In this document: in pieces, positions 16,062 to 24,040 of the stretch
Layout: each line of letters begins with the position of its first letter
Position numbering within the stretch: position 1 is the first letter of the stretch
Assembly (NCBI RefSeq): GCF_002843305.1
Contig: NZ_PGSG01000025.1
Coordinates: forward strand, 62,001-126,000
Source of the DNA: Streptomyces barkulensis
GTDB taxonomy: Bacteria; Actinomycetota; Actinomycetes; Streptomycetales; Streptomycetaceae
DNA length: 64,000 nt
Direction: 5' to 3'
The notes under the pieces: model-generated
Databases searched by the model: none
What the model was told of the DNA's origin: nothing
The model's input: the letters and a program-made list of their open reading frames with translations, nothing else
Translations under genes and position numbers: made by a program

Positions 16062-17495
16062 ATGGCAACGGCGCCCAGTGTCTCGTACTCGATGACCATC
16101 CGCCTGGAGGTGCCCGCCGGAGGAGCGGCGGTCAGCCAGCTCACCACGGCCGTGGAGTCCTCCGGCGGCTCGGTCATCGGTCTCGACGTCACCGCCTCCG
16201 GCCACGAGCGGCTGCGCATCGACGTCACGATCGCCGCCTCCTCCACCGCGCACGCCGACGAGATCGTCGCCAAGCTGCGCGAGGTCGAGGGCATCGCCAT
16301 CGGCAAGGTCTCCGACCGGACCTTCCTGATGCACCTGGGCGGCAAGATCGAGATGGCGTCCAAGCACCCCATTCGCAACCGCGACGACCTCTCCATGATC
16401 TACACGCCGGGTGTGGCCCGGGTCTGCACCCAGATCGCGGCCAACCCCGAGGACGCCCGACGGCTGACCATCAAGCGCAACTCCGTCGCCGTCGTCACCG
16501 ACGGCTCGGCCGTGCTGGGCCTGGGCAACATCGGCCCGAAGGCCGCGCTGCCGGTCATGGAGGGCAAGGCGGCCCTCTTCAAGCGCTTCGCGGGCATCGA
16601 CGCCTGGCCGCTGTGCCTGGACACCCAGGACACCGACGCCATCGTCGAGATCGTCAAGGCCGTCGCCCCCGGCTTCGCGGGCATCAACCTGGAGGACATC
16701 TCCGCCCCCCGCTGCTTCGAGATCGAGGCGCGGCTGCGCGAGGCGCTGGACATCCCCGTCTTCCACGACGACCAGCACGGCACCGCCATCGTGGTGCTGG
16801 CCGCGCTGACCAACGCGCTGCGCGTCGTCGGCAAGCACATCGAGGACGTGCGGGTGGTGATGTCCGGCGCCGGAGCCGCCGGCACGGCCATCCTCAAACT
16901 GCTGCTGGCCGCCGGAGTGAAGCACGCGGTGGTCGCCGACATCCACGGCGTGGTGCACTCCGGGCGCGCGGACCTGGTGGACGCCGCCCCCGACTCGCCG
17001 CTGTGCTGGATCGCCGACAACACCAACCCCGAGGGCGTCACCGGCACGCTCAAGCAGGCCGTCGTCGGCGCCGACGTCTTCATCGGCGTCTCCGCCCCGG
17101 ACGTCCTCGGAGCCGAGGACGTGGCGGCGATGGCCGAGGGCGCCATCGTCTTCGCGCTCGCCAATCCCGACCCGGAGGTGGACCCGGCCGTCGCCCGCCG
17201 GACCGCCGCGGTGGTGGCCACCGGCCGCTCGGACTTCCCCAACCAGATCAACAACGTGCTGGTCTTCCCCGGCGTCTTCCGGGGTCTGCTCGACGCCCAG
17301 TCGCGCACGGTCAACGAGGAGATGATGCTGGCCGCGGCACGGGCGCTGGCCGACGTGGTGCACGAGGACGAGCTGAACGCGAACTACGTCATCCCGAGCG
17401 TCTTCAACGACAGGGTCGCGGGCGCGGTCGCCGGAGCGGTGCGGGAGGCCGTCATCGAGGCCGGGGAATCTGTGACGACCACCACGATGCCCTGA
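16062..17495 (+). CDS. NAD(P)-dependent malic enzyme with N-terminal ACT domain
   Basis: 477-residue malic enzyme converting malate to pyruvate and CO2. The first ~85 residues (VSYSMTIRLEVPAGGAAVSQL ... IGKVSDRTFLMHLGGKIE) form an ACT-like regulatory domain. The catalytic part has the malic-enzyme signature YTPGVARVC, the nucleotide/metal loop VVTDGSAVLGLGNIGPKAALPVMEGKAALFK, the metal-binding FHDDQHGTAIV and the dinucleotide site VVMSGAGAAGTAILKLL. An ATG with AGAGGAACCC upstream gives the start; longer upstream reading has no coding character. Cofactor preference (NAD or NADP) cannot be set with certainty from sequence. Confidence 0.93.
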   Translation: MATAPSVSYSMTIRLEVPAGGAAVSQLTTAVESSGGSVIGLDVTASGHERLRIDVTIAASSTAHADEIVAKLREVEGIAIGKVSDRTFLMHLGGKIEMASKHPIRNRDDLSMIYTPGVARVCTQIAANPEDARRLTIKRNSVAVVTDGSAVLGLGNIGPKAALPVMEGKAALFKRFAGIDAWPLCLDTQDTDAIVEIVKAVAPGFAGINLEDISAPRCFEIEARLREALDIPVFHDDQHGTAIVVLAALTNALRVVGKHIEDVRVVMSGAGAAGTAILKLLLAAGVKHAVVADIHGVVHSGRADLVDAAPDSPLCWIADNTNPEGVTGTLKQAVVGADVFIGVSAPDVLGAEDVAAMAEGAIVFALANPDPEVDPAVARRTAAVVATGRSDFPNQINNVLVFPGVFRGLLDAQSRTVNEEMMLAAARALADVVHEDELNANYVIPSVFNDRVAGAVAGAVREAVIEAGESVTTTTMP

Positions 17496-17809
17496 CCGCA
17501 TGAGATCGGCGCGTCGGGGGCATCCCACCCGGATGGCCCCTTAGGGTGGCGAAAGCCGCACCAAGGGTGGCCACGGAGTGTAATCGTGGCGTGTCACAGG
17601 CGTCGCCCGGGCGATGCCGCGGGGTGCCGGATTGGCATTACCACCGCAGGTGGGGGCAGGATGCTCCCCCGAGGGCTGCGTCCTGGGGGCGCCCCCGCGG
17701 ACGCAGAAGGTCTGGCAGCAGACCCGGGTCCGGGGACTGTCCGAGGGCCCTGGCAGCATCGGCTTCGATCTCATGCCTCACAGGCAAGAAAAACACGGGA
17801 GTACGAATT
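17496..17809 (+). promoter_or_regulatory. Structured 5' region upstream of the HU gene
   Basis: 314 bp without a credible gene. It contains a nested hairpin at 17676-17706 (CTGCGTCC pairs with GGACGCAG, inner GGGGGC/GCCCCC) followed by GGTCT-GGCAGC-AGACC at 17709-17724. If transcription starts upstream, HU mRNA would carry a long structured leader. No known riboswitch family recognised. Confidence 0.4.
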
Positions 17810-18091
17810 ATGAACCGCAGTGAGCTGGTGGCAGCGCTGTCCGAGCGCGCCCAGGTGACCCGCAAGGACGCCGACGCTGTGCTGGCCGCGTTCGCCGAGA
17901 CCGTCGGCGAGGTCGTCGCCAAGGGCGACGAGAAGGTCACCATCCCCGGCTTCCTGACCTTCGAGCGCACCCACCGTGCCGCTCGCACCGCGCGCAACCC
18001 GCAGACCGGCGACCCGATCGAGATCCCCGCCGGCTACAGCGTGAAGGTCTCCGCGGGCTCCAAGCTGAAGGAGGCCGCCAAGGGCAAGTGA
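17810..18091 (+). CDS. hupA: HU-family DNA-binding protein
   Basis: 93-residue nucleoid protein, MNRSELVAALSERAQVTRK at the N-terminus, the dimer core TVGEVVAKGDEKVTIPGFLTFE and the DNA-grasping arm RTARNPQTGDPIEIPAGYSVKV. It lacks the Lys/Ala-rich C-terminal tail of the second Streptomyces HU (HupS type), so it corresponds to the vegetative HupA type. Start ATG follows CGGGAGTACGAATT. Ends at a strong terminator and is convergent with murA. Confidence 0.95.
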   Translation: MNRSELVAALSERAQVTRKDADAVLAAFAETVGEVVAKGDEKVTIPGFLTFERTHRAARTARNPQTGDPIEIPAGYSVKVSAGSKLKEAAKGK

Positions 18092-18125
18092 GCCCTGGCG
18101 CGGCACCGTACAGGCGCATGCACGA

Positions 18126-18156
18126 GGGCGGTCACCCCTTTTCGGGGTGACCGCCC
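18126..18156. terminator. Bidirectional terminator between hupA and murA
   Basis: 13-bp perfect stem GGGCGGTCACCCC with a TTTTC loop, 34 bp after the HU stop and 42 bp from the murA stop on the other strand. Confidence 0.85.
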
Positions 18157-18197
18157 TTCGCGTTCCGTGCGGACCCCCGGCCGGGGGCCGGTGGGGG

Positions 18198-19526
18198 TCA
18201 GGCGGGCAGTTCGACGCGCGCGCCCAGCGCCGGCAGTTTCTCCATGAAGTTCTCGTAGCCCCGGTTGATCAGGTCTATCCCGTGGACCCTGGAGGTCCCC
18301 TGGGCCGCCAGGGCGGCGATCAGGTACGAGAAGCCGCCGCGGAGGTCCGGGATGACCAGATCGGCCCCCTGGAGCTTCGTGGGGCCGGACACGACCGCCG
18401 AGTGGAGGAAGTTGCGCTGGCCGAAGCGGCACGGCATGCCGCCCAGGCACTCGCGGTAGAGCTGGATGTGCGCGCCCATCTGGTTGAGGGCGGAGGTGAA
18501 GCCCAGCCGCGACTCGTACACCGTCTCGTGGACGATCGACAGGCCCGACGCCTGGGTCAGGGCCACCACCAGCGGCTGCTGCCAGTCGGTCTGGAAGCCG
18601 GGGTGCACGTCCGTCTCCAGGGCGATGGCCTTGAGCGCGCCGCCCGGGTGCCAGAAGCGGATGCCGTCGTCGCCGATCTCGAACTCGCCGCCCACCTTGC
18701 GGTAGGTGTTGAGGAAGGTCATCATCTCGCGCTGGCTGGCCCCGCGCACGTACACGCTGCCCTCGGTCGCCAGCGCCGCGCTCGCCCAGGAGGCGGCCTC
18801 CAGGCGGTCGGGCAGGGCGCGGTGGTTGTAGCCGCCGAGCTTGTCCACACCGGTGATGCGGATCGTCCGGTCGGTGTCCATGGAGATGATCGCGCCCATC
18901 TTCTGCAGTACGCAGATGAGGTCCTCGATCTCCGGCTCCACGGCGGCGTTGGAGAGTTCGGTCACGCCCTCGGCCAGCACGGCCGTCAGCAGGACCTGCT
19001 CGGTGGAGCCGACCGACGGGTAGGGCAGCTTGATCCGGCAGCCGCGCAGCCGCTGCGGGGCCTCCAGGTACTGGCCGTCGGCGCGCTTCTCGATCGTCGC
19101 GCCGAACTCGCGCAGCACGTCGAAGTGGAAGTTCACCGGACGTCCGCCGATGTCGCAGCCGCCCAGGCCGGGTATGAAGGCGTGGCCCAGCCGGTGCAGC
19201 AGGGGGCCGCAGAAGAGGATCGGGATGCGGGAGGAGCCCGCGTGGGCGTCGATGTCGGCGACGTTGGCGCTCTCCACGTGGGAGGGGTCGAGCACCAGCT
19301 CACCGGATTCCTCGCCCTTGCTCACGGTGACGCCGTGCAGTTCGAGCAGGCCCCGGACGACCCGTACGTCGCGGATCTCGGGGACGTTGCGCAGCCGGCT
19401 CGGTTCGCTGCCGAGCAGTGCGGCGACCATGGCCTTGGGCACGAGGTTCTTCGCGCCCCGGACTCTGATCTCGCCCTCCAGCGGTGTGCCGCCGTGGACA
19501 AGGAGTACGTCGTCGGTGCCGGTCAT
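18198..19526 (-). CDS. murA: UDP-N-acetylglucosamine 1-carboxyvinyltransferase
   Basis: 442-residue MurA, first committed step of peptidoglycan synthesis (transfer of enolpyruvate from PEP to UDP-GlcNAc). Family signatures: GGTPLEGEIRVRGAKN at the N-terminus with the conserved Lys-Asn pair, and GLGGCDIGGRPVNFH, where the Cys aligns with the catalytic Cys115 of E. coli MurA. Mycobacterial enzymes with Asp there resist fosfomycin; this Cys predicts a sensitive enzyme. The start MTGTDDVLLVHGG at 19526 is preceded by a divergent region shared with yqgE. Alternative upstream starts lack conservation. Confidence 0.95.
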   Translation of the reverse strand: MTGTDDVLLVHGGTPLEGEIRVRGAKNLVPKAMVAALLGSEPSRLRNVPEIRDVRVVRGLLELHGVTVSKGEESGELVLDPSHVESANVADIDAHAGSSRIPILFCGPLLHRLGHAFIPGLGGCDIGGRPVNFHFDVLREFGATIEKRADGQYLEAPQRLRGCRIKLPYPSVGSTEQVLLTAVLAEGVTELSNAAVEPEIEDLICVLQKMGAIISMDTDRTIRITGVDKLGGYNHRALPDRLEAASWASAALATEGSVYVRGASQREMMTFLNTYRKVGGEFEIGDDGIRFWHPGGALKAIALETDVHPGFQTDWQQPLVVALTQASGLSIVHETVYESRLGFTSALNQMGAHIQLYRECLGGMPCRFGQRNFLHSAVVSGPTKLQGADLVIPDLRGGFSYLIAALAAQGTSRVHGIDLINRGYENFMEKLPALGARVELPA

Positions 19527-19755
19527 GGGCCTCGCGTTCCAGGATGAAGAAGAGCAGGGGCACAGGGAATGGTAATGGCCGTGCGCCCGGGCCGTATCCG
19601 TCCGTCCGGGGCGCGGACGGAGGCCGGAGGACGGCCGGGGGGCGGCCCGTGACGGCGCCGGGTCGCGCCCGCTCACGCGCCGTCTCCGGGCCGCTGCACG
19701 GTGTTGTCCGGGATTCGGGGCCCCGTCCCGGCCCGGAGTGCGGGATCATTGGGGC

Positions 19756-20316
19756 ATGACCGAGGTGACCTCGCTCACCGGGCGGCTGCTCGTCGCGACA
19801 CCGACGCTGACCGACCCGAACTTCGACCGTGCGGTGGTGCTGCTCCTCGACCACGACGAGGAGGGCTCGCTCGGCATCGTCCTCAACCGGCCGACGCCCG
19901 TGGACGTCGGCGACGTACTGGAGCCCTGGGCCGCGCTGGCGGGGGAGCCGGGCGTGGTCTTCCAGGGCGGGCCCGTCTCGCTGGACGCGGCGCTCGGGGT
20001 GGCCGTCATCCCGGGGAGCGAGGGCCCGCTGGGGTGGCGGCGGGTGCACGGGGCCATCGGTCTGGTGGACCTGGAGGCGCCGCCCGAACTGCTGGCCGCG
20101 GAACTGGGCTCGCTGCGGATCTTCGCCGGCTACGCCGGTTGGGGGCCGGGCCAGCTGGAGAACGAACTGGAGGAGGGCGCCTGGTACGTGGTGGAGTCCG
20201 AACCCGGCGACGTCTTCGCGCCCGAACCGGAGCGACTGTGGCGGTCCGTGCTGCGCCGCCAGCGCAGCGAGCTGGCGATGGTGGCCACGTATCCCGACGA
20301 TCCCTCACTGAACTAG
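19756..20316 (+). CDS. YqgE/AlgH family protein
   Basis: 186-residue conserved protein of unknown biochemical function. Family signatures visible: LTGRLLVATPTLTDPNFDRAVVLLLDHDEEGSLGIVLNRP at the N-terminus, VFQGGPVSLDAALGV, and AGYAGWGPGQLENELEEGAWY. The family adopts a compact alpha/beta fold; AlgH in Pseudomonas was linked to alginate regulation but no activity is established. Divergent from murA by 229 bp. Its stop abuts a large inverted repeat. Confidence 0.93.
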   Translation: MTEVTSLTGRLLVATPTLTDPNFDRAVVLLLDHDEEGSLGIVLNRPTPVDVGDVLEPWAALAGEPGVVFQGGPVSLDAALGVAVIPGSEGPLGWRRVHGAIGLVDLEAPPELLAAELGSLRIFAGYAGWGPGQLENELEEGAWYVVESEPGDVFAPEPERLWRSVLRRQRSELAMVATYPDDPSLN

Positions 20317-20394
20317 GGCGTGTCGTGGAAGAGGCGTCGCGCGCCCGTGGGCGTGCACGGCGCCGCCCGCGGGCGGGACTTCCACGACACGCCC
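20316..20394. repeat. 16-bp inverted repeat flanking a 47-bp GC-rich core
   Basis: GGGCGTGTCGTGGAAG (20316-20331) is exactly complementary to 20379-20394. The core is itself partly palindromic (GCCCGTGGGC, GCCCGCGGGC). The total of 79 bp looks like a miniature inverted-repeat or REP-like element, or an unusually long terminator after the YqgE gene. Confidence 0.65.
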
Positions 20395-20469
20395 CGGAGC
20401 CCCGGCCCGCTGCTCCGGACGGGGCGGGCCCGGGTGCCCCCGGGTGCGGTCGCAGTACCCTTGGGGCCC

Positions 20470-20763
20470 ATGAGCACTCCTGAGCCCGAGCGCGGGACGG
20501 GCACCGGCACCCTCGTCGAGCCCACCCCGCAGGTGTCCCACGGCGATGGCGACCACGAGCGCTTCGCCCACTACGTCCAGAAGGACAAGATCATGGCCAG
20601 CGCGCTCGACGGGACCCCCGTCGTCGCGCTCTGCGGCAAGGTCTGGGTCCCGGGGCGCGACCCCAAGAAGTACCCGGTCTGCCCCATGTGCAAGGAGATC
20701 TACGAGTCCATGGGAGCCGGCGGCGACAAGGGCAAGGGCAAGGACGGCGACGGCGGGAAGTGA
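20470..20763 (+). CDS. DUF3039 family protein, small putative zinc-binding protein
   Basis: 97 residues. The conserved part is HERFAHYVQKDKIMASALDGTPVVALCGKVWVPGRDP followed by YPVCPMCKEIYESM; the Cys of ALCGKVW and the CPMC pair with the His residues suggest a small zinc ribbon. The tail is Gly/Lys/Asp-rich (GAGGDKGKGKDGDGGK). Conserved in actinobacteria near murA; function unknown. ATG at 20470 has a weak GG-rich upstream. Confidence 0.88.
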   Translation: MSTPEPERGTGTGTLVEPTPQVSHGDGDHERFAHYVQKDKIMASALDGTPVVALCGKVWVPGRDPKKYPVCPMCKEIYESMGAGGDKGKGKDGDGGK

Positions 20764-21088
20764 CGCCGCCTCCCGGCGGTTCCCCCTCCTCCCCCGTCCG
20801 GCCCTGATCCGCCCCGCACAGGGTCCGTCACTCCTTCAGCGGCCCCCGGAACGCACCCCGGTGCGTTCCGGGGGCCGCCGTGCGTCCGGGCAGGCGTCCG
20901 GGAGCGGCCGGGACGCCTTGTCGGCCGTCGCGGGTTGCCCTACTCTCCTGTGCGGTTGTGCATAGCGAAACAGATATTGCACAGGATGCAACGCTGCTTC
21001 TCCAGGGTCGCCCCGGAGCGGGACGCCGAGGACGAGGGCACGCGCCGACGGCCTGCGCGGCCCGCGGAACACACGAGGAGAACCGGGC
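20764..21088 (+). promoter_or_regulatory. Intergenic region upstream of the hexosaminidase
   Basis: 325 bp with a terminator at 20840-20877 and then an AT-richer segment near 20945-21000 containing three TGCA cores (TTGTGCATAGCG, TATTGCACAG, GATGCAACG) at short intervals, which could be regulator half-sites. No DasR-type ACTGGTCTAGACCACT element is seen, although chitin/GlcNAc genes often carry one. A long upstream in-frame ATG at 20935 is not credible as a start. Confidence 0.4.
20840..20877. terminator. Terminator after the DUF3039 gene
   Basis: 17-bp perfect stem CGGCCCCCGGAACGCAC with a CCCG loop, 76 bp after the DUF3039 stop. Confidence 0.85.
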
Positions 21089-22822
21089 ATGTACGAGCCC
21101 GATCTGGTCCCCCTGCCGCGCTCCGTCGAGGACGGCGGCGGACGGCTGGCACTCGACGCGCGGACGGCGCTCGACGCCGGCCCCGGCGCCGGGCGGGCCG
21201 CCCACTGGCTGCGCACCGCCCTCGCCGCGGCCACCGGCCTGCCCCTGCCGCCCGCGGGCCAAGGCGGCGGGGAAGGCGCGGGCGGCGGCCGCGGCGCCGT
21301 CGTACGGCTGCGCGTGGACGAGACGGTGGCCGCCGAACTCGGCCCCGAGGGTTACCGGCTGGACGTGACCGGCGACGGCGCCGAGATCCGCGGCGGCGCG
21401 GCCCCCGGTGTCTTCTGGGGCGCCCAGACGCTGCGGCAGCTCCTCGGCCCCGCCGCGTACCGCCGCGCGCCGCTGCCCGGACGCGCCTGGTCGCTGCCCT
21501 GCGTCCGGGTGGCCGACGCGCCCCGCTTCGCCTGGCGCGGCCTCATGCTGGACACCGCCCGGCACTTCACGCCCAAGGACGGCGTGCTGCGCTGGATCGA
21601 GCTGCTCGCCGCGCACAAACTCAACGTGCTGCACCTGCATCTGACGGACGACCAGGGGTGGCGCCTGGAGATCGAGCGCTTCCCCCGGCTCACCGAGGTC
21701 GGCGCCTGGCGCGGGCGAACGAAGCTGGGGCACCGGGCCTCCCCGCTGTGGGACGTGCGCCCGCACGGCGGCTTCTACACCCACGACGACATCCGCGAGA
21801 TCGTCGCCCACGCCGCCGGGCACCACATCACCGTCGTCCCCGAGATCGACCTGCCCGGCCACTCGCAGGCGGCCGTCGCCGCCTACCCGGAACTGGGCAA
21901 CACCGACGCCCGCGCGGACGCCCCCCGGGTGTGGGACGACTGGGGTGTCAGCCCCGAGGTCCTGGCCCCCACCGAGGACGTACTCCGCTTCTACGAGGGT
22001 GTGTTCGAGGAGGTGCTGGAGCTGTTCCCGGGCGAGTTCGTGCACATCGGCGGTGACGAGTGCCCCGCGGACCAGTGGCGGCGCTCGCCGACCGCGCGGG
22101 CACGGGCGGAGCGGCTCGGCCTGGACGGTGTGGAGGCCCTCCACGGCTGGTTCGTACGGCACTTCGACCGCTGGCTGGCCGAGCGCGGGCGCCGCCTCGT
22201 GGGATGGGACGAGATCCTGGGGGCCGGCACGAACGGCACGAACGGCACGAACGGCACGGCCGGTACGAGCGGCGCGGGACTCGGCCCCGGCGCGGTGGTC
22301 TCCTCCTGGCGGGGCCGCTCGGGCGCGGTCGCCGCCGCACGGGCCGGGCATGACGCGGTGATGTGCCCCGAGCAGCAGGTCTACCTCGACCACCGGCAGG
22401 ACGACGGCGAGGACGAGCCGGTGCCCATCGGGTACGTGCGCACCCTGCGCGACGTGTACGGCTTCGACCCCGTGCCGCCCGAACTCGCGGGCACCGGCGC
22501 GGCGGAGCACGTCCTCGGCGCGCAGGCCAACCTGTGGACGGAGGTCGTGGACGACCAGCGGCGCGCCGACTACCAGGCCTTCCCGCGGCTGGCCGCCTTC
22601 GCCGAGGTGGTGTGGTCGGGGCCGGGCGGCGGGGACGGGGCGGAGGGCCCCGGGGATCTCGAGCGGCGGTTCGGGGACTTCGAGCGGCGGATGGCCGCCG
22701 CCCACTACGCCCGCCTCGACGCCCTGGGCGTGGCCTACCGGCCGCCGTCCGGGCCGCACCCGTGGCAGCGCCGCCCCGGCATCGAGGGGCGCCCGTTCGA
22801 GGAGCCGCCGGAGATGTCCTGA
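21089..22822 (+). CDS. Beta-N-acetylhexosaminidase, glycoside hydrolase family 20
   Basis: 577 residues. An N-terminal GH20b-like domain (to ~residue 145) precedes the TIM barrel, which starts at FAWRGLMLDTARHFTPKDGVLRWIELLAAHKLNVLHLHLTDDQGW. The catalytic Asp-Glu pair of GH20 is in FVHIGGDECP (~residue 318); substrate-assisted chemistry releases terminal GlcNAc/GalNAc. A GTNGTNGTNGTAGTSG insert (~residue 380) comes from 9-bp repeats. No signal peptide is visible at MYEPDLVPLPRS, so it is likely cytoplasmic, acting on imported chito-oligosaccharides. RBS is GAGGAGAACCGGGC. Confidence 0.92.
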   Translation: MYEPDLVPLPRSVEDGGGRLALDARTALDAGPGAGRAAHWLRTALAAATGLPLPPAGQGGGEGAGGGRGAVVRLRVDETVAAELGPEGYRLDVTGDGAEIRGGAAPGVFWGAQTLRQLLGPAAYRRAPLPGRAWSLPCVRVADAPRFAWRGLMLDTARHFTPKDGVLRWIELLAAHKLNVLHLHLTDDQGWRLEIERFPRLTEVGAWRGRTKLGHRASPLWDVRPHGGFYTHDDIREIVAHAAGHHITVVPEIDLPGHSQAAVAAYPELGNTDARADAPRVWDDWGVSPEVLAPTEDVLRFYEGVFEEVLELFPGEFVHIGGDECPADQWRRSPTARARAERLGLDGVEALHGWFVRHFDRWLAERGRRLVGWDEILGAGTNGTNGTNGTAGTSGAGLGPGAVVSSWRGRSGAVAAARAGHDAVMCPEQQVYLDHRQDDGEDEPVPIGYVRTLRDVYGFDPVPPELAGTGAAEHVLGAQANLWTEVVDDQRRADYQAFPRLAAFAEVVWSGPGGGDGAEGPGDLERRFGDFERRMAAAHYARLDALGVAYRPPSGPHPWQRRPGIEGRPFEEPPEMS

Positions 22823-23134
22823 AGACCGGTCCCCTGGCCGCTCCCGAACCGCTCCCGAACGACGCCCGAACCGCTCCCGAACGACGCCCGAACCGCTCCC
22901 GAACGACACCCGAAACAGCCCGTATAAAGTAGTACAAGGTCTCCCAGGAGTGGCAAGGCGCTTGTCTCGGTGACAACCGCCGAAAGCGGGCCATCGGCCA
23001 GGTCAGGGACGGATGCTGCCTTCACGGACCCCGGCTCCGGCGGCCCCCCGGAATGTGCCAGAGTTGCCACGTCCGGGTTCCCAGCACGTACGGTACGGCT
23101 GGGCAGCCGGGACGACCGGGGAAGGGGCGCTGGA
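22823..23134 (+). promoter_or_regulatory. Intergenic region with 22-bp tandem repeats, upstream of the xdh-like operon
   Basis: 312 bp. First a tandem repeat (22840-22916), then an AT-rich promoter-like stretch around CCGTATAAAGTAGTACAAGG (22920-22940), the lowest-GC point nearby, and about 190 bp of leader without a recognisable gene. The leader contains GTGCCAGAGTTGCCAC near 23054. Confidence 0.45.
22840..22916. repeat. 22-bp tandem repeat, three copies plus a half copy
   Basis: Units begin GCTCCCGAACGACGCCCGAA at 22851, 22873 and 22895, preceded by an 11-bp half unit at 22840. Each unit is itself two diverged 11-mers ending CCGAACC or CGAACG. Lies just after the hexosaminidase stop. Confidence 0.9.
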
Positions 23135-24040
23135 TTGAGCACGCACGCACCGCACGCACCACGGGCGGCGCAGCCGGTCATGCTGCCGGCCACGCTCGAC
23201 GAGGCCGTGGCCGCTCTCGCCGCCACGCCTGCCGCCGTGCCCGTCGCGGGCGGCACCGACCTGATGTCCGGGGTGAACTCCGGGCTGCTGAGGCCCGCGG
23301 CGCTGGTCGGCCTGGGCCGGATCAGCGAGATCCGCGGCTGGGAGTACCAGGACGGCCACGCGCTGCTCGGCGCCGGCCTCACCCACGCCCGTATGGGACG
23401 CCCCGACTTCGCCGCCCTCATCCCCGCCCTGGCCGCCGCCGCCCGCGCCGCCGGACCGCCGCAGATCCGCAACGCCGGGACGCTCGGCGGCAACATCGTC
23501 ACCGCCGCGCCCACCGGCGACTCCCTGCCCGTCCTGGCCGCGCTGGAGGCCACGGTGCTGATCGCGGGTCCGGGCGGCGCGCTGCGCGAGGTCCCCGTCA
23601 GCCACCTGCTGACCGGCATGGAGATGCTGCGGCCCGGCGAGATCGTCGGCTATGTGCGCGTGCCGCTGCTGCACGCCCCGCAGACCTTCCTCAAGGCCAC
23701 CGGCCGCACCGGCCCCGGACGCGCCCTGGCCTCGGTCGCCGTCGTGCTCGACCCCGTCCGCCGCGGGGTGCGCTGCGCGGTCGGCGCCGTCGCGCCGATG
23801 CCGCTGCGCCCGGTGGAGGCCGAGCAGTGGGTGGCGTCGCTCATCGACTGGGACGGACGACGGGCCCTGGCCCCCGAGGCGCTGGCCGCGTTCGGCGACT
23901 ACGTCGCCATGGCCTGCATCCCCGATCCCCCCGCCCCGGAGGGCGGGGGGGAGGCCCCCGTACTTCCGCCCGCGGCACTGCACGTACGGCGTACGGTGGC
24001 GACACTGGCCCGACGGGGGCTCGGGAGGGCACTCGCATGA
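23135..24040 (+). CDS. Molybdenum hydroxylase FAD-binding subunit (xanthine dehydrogenase/CoxM family)
   Basis: About 301 residues from TTG at 23135, preceded by GGGGAAGGGG at good spacing. FAD contacts of the family are present: VPVAGGTDLMSGVNSGLLRPAALVGL near the N-terminus and QIRNAGTLGGNIVTAAPTGDSLPVL (~residue 110), the latter the conserved TIGGN-like isoalloxazine loop. It would pass electrons from the Fe-S subunit to NAD+ or another acceptor. Stop and next start overlap (ATGA), so the three subunits are translationally coupled. Confidence 0.88.
   Translation: MSTHAPHAPRAAQPVMLPATLDEAVAALAATPAAVPVAGGTDLMSGVNSGLLRPAALVGLGRISEIRGWEYQDGHALLGAGLTHARMGRPDFAALIPALAAAARAAGPPQIRNAGTLGGNIVTAAPTGDSLPVLAALEATVLIAGPGGALREVPVSHLLTGMEMLRPGEIVGYVRVPLLHAPQTFLKATGRTGPGRALASVAVVLDPVRRGVRCAVGAVAPMPLRPVEAEQWVASLIDWDGRRALAPEALAAFGDYVAMACIPDPPAPEGGGEAPVLPPAALHVRRTVATLARRGLGRALA

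Noticed and set aside
22970..23134. Extended N-terminus of the FAD subunit from ATG 22970
   Set aside because: No RBS at that ATG and non-conserved composition; the TTG at 23135 has GGGGAAGGGG at proper distance.
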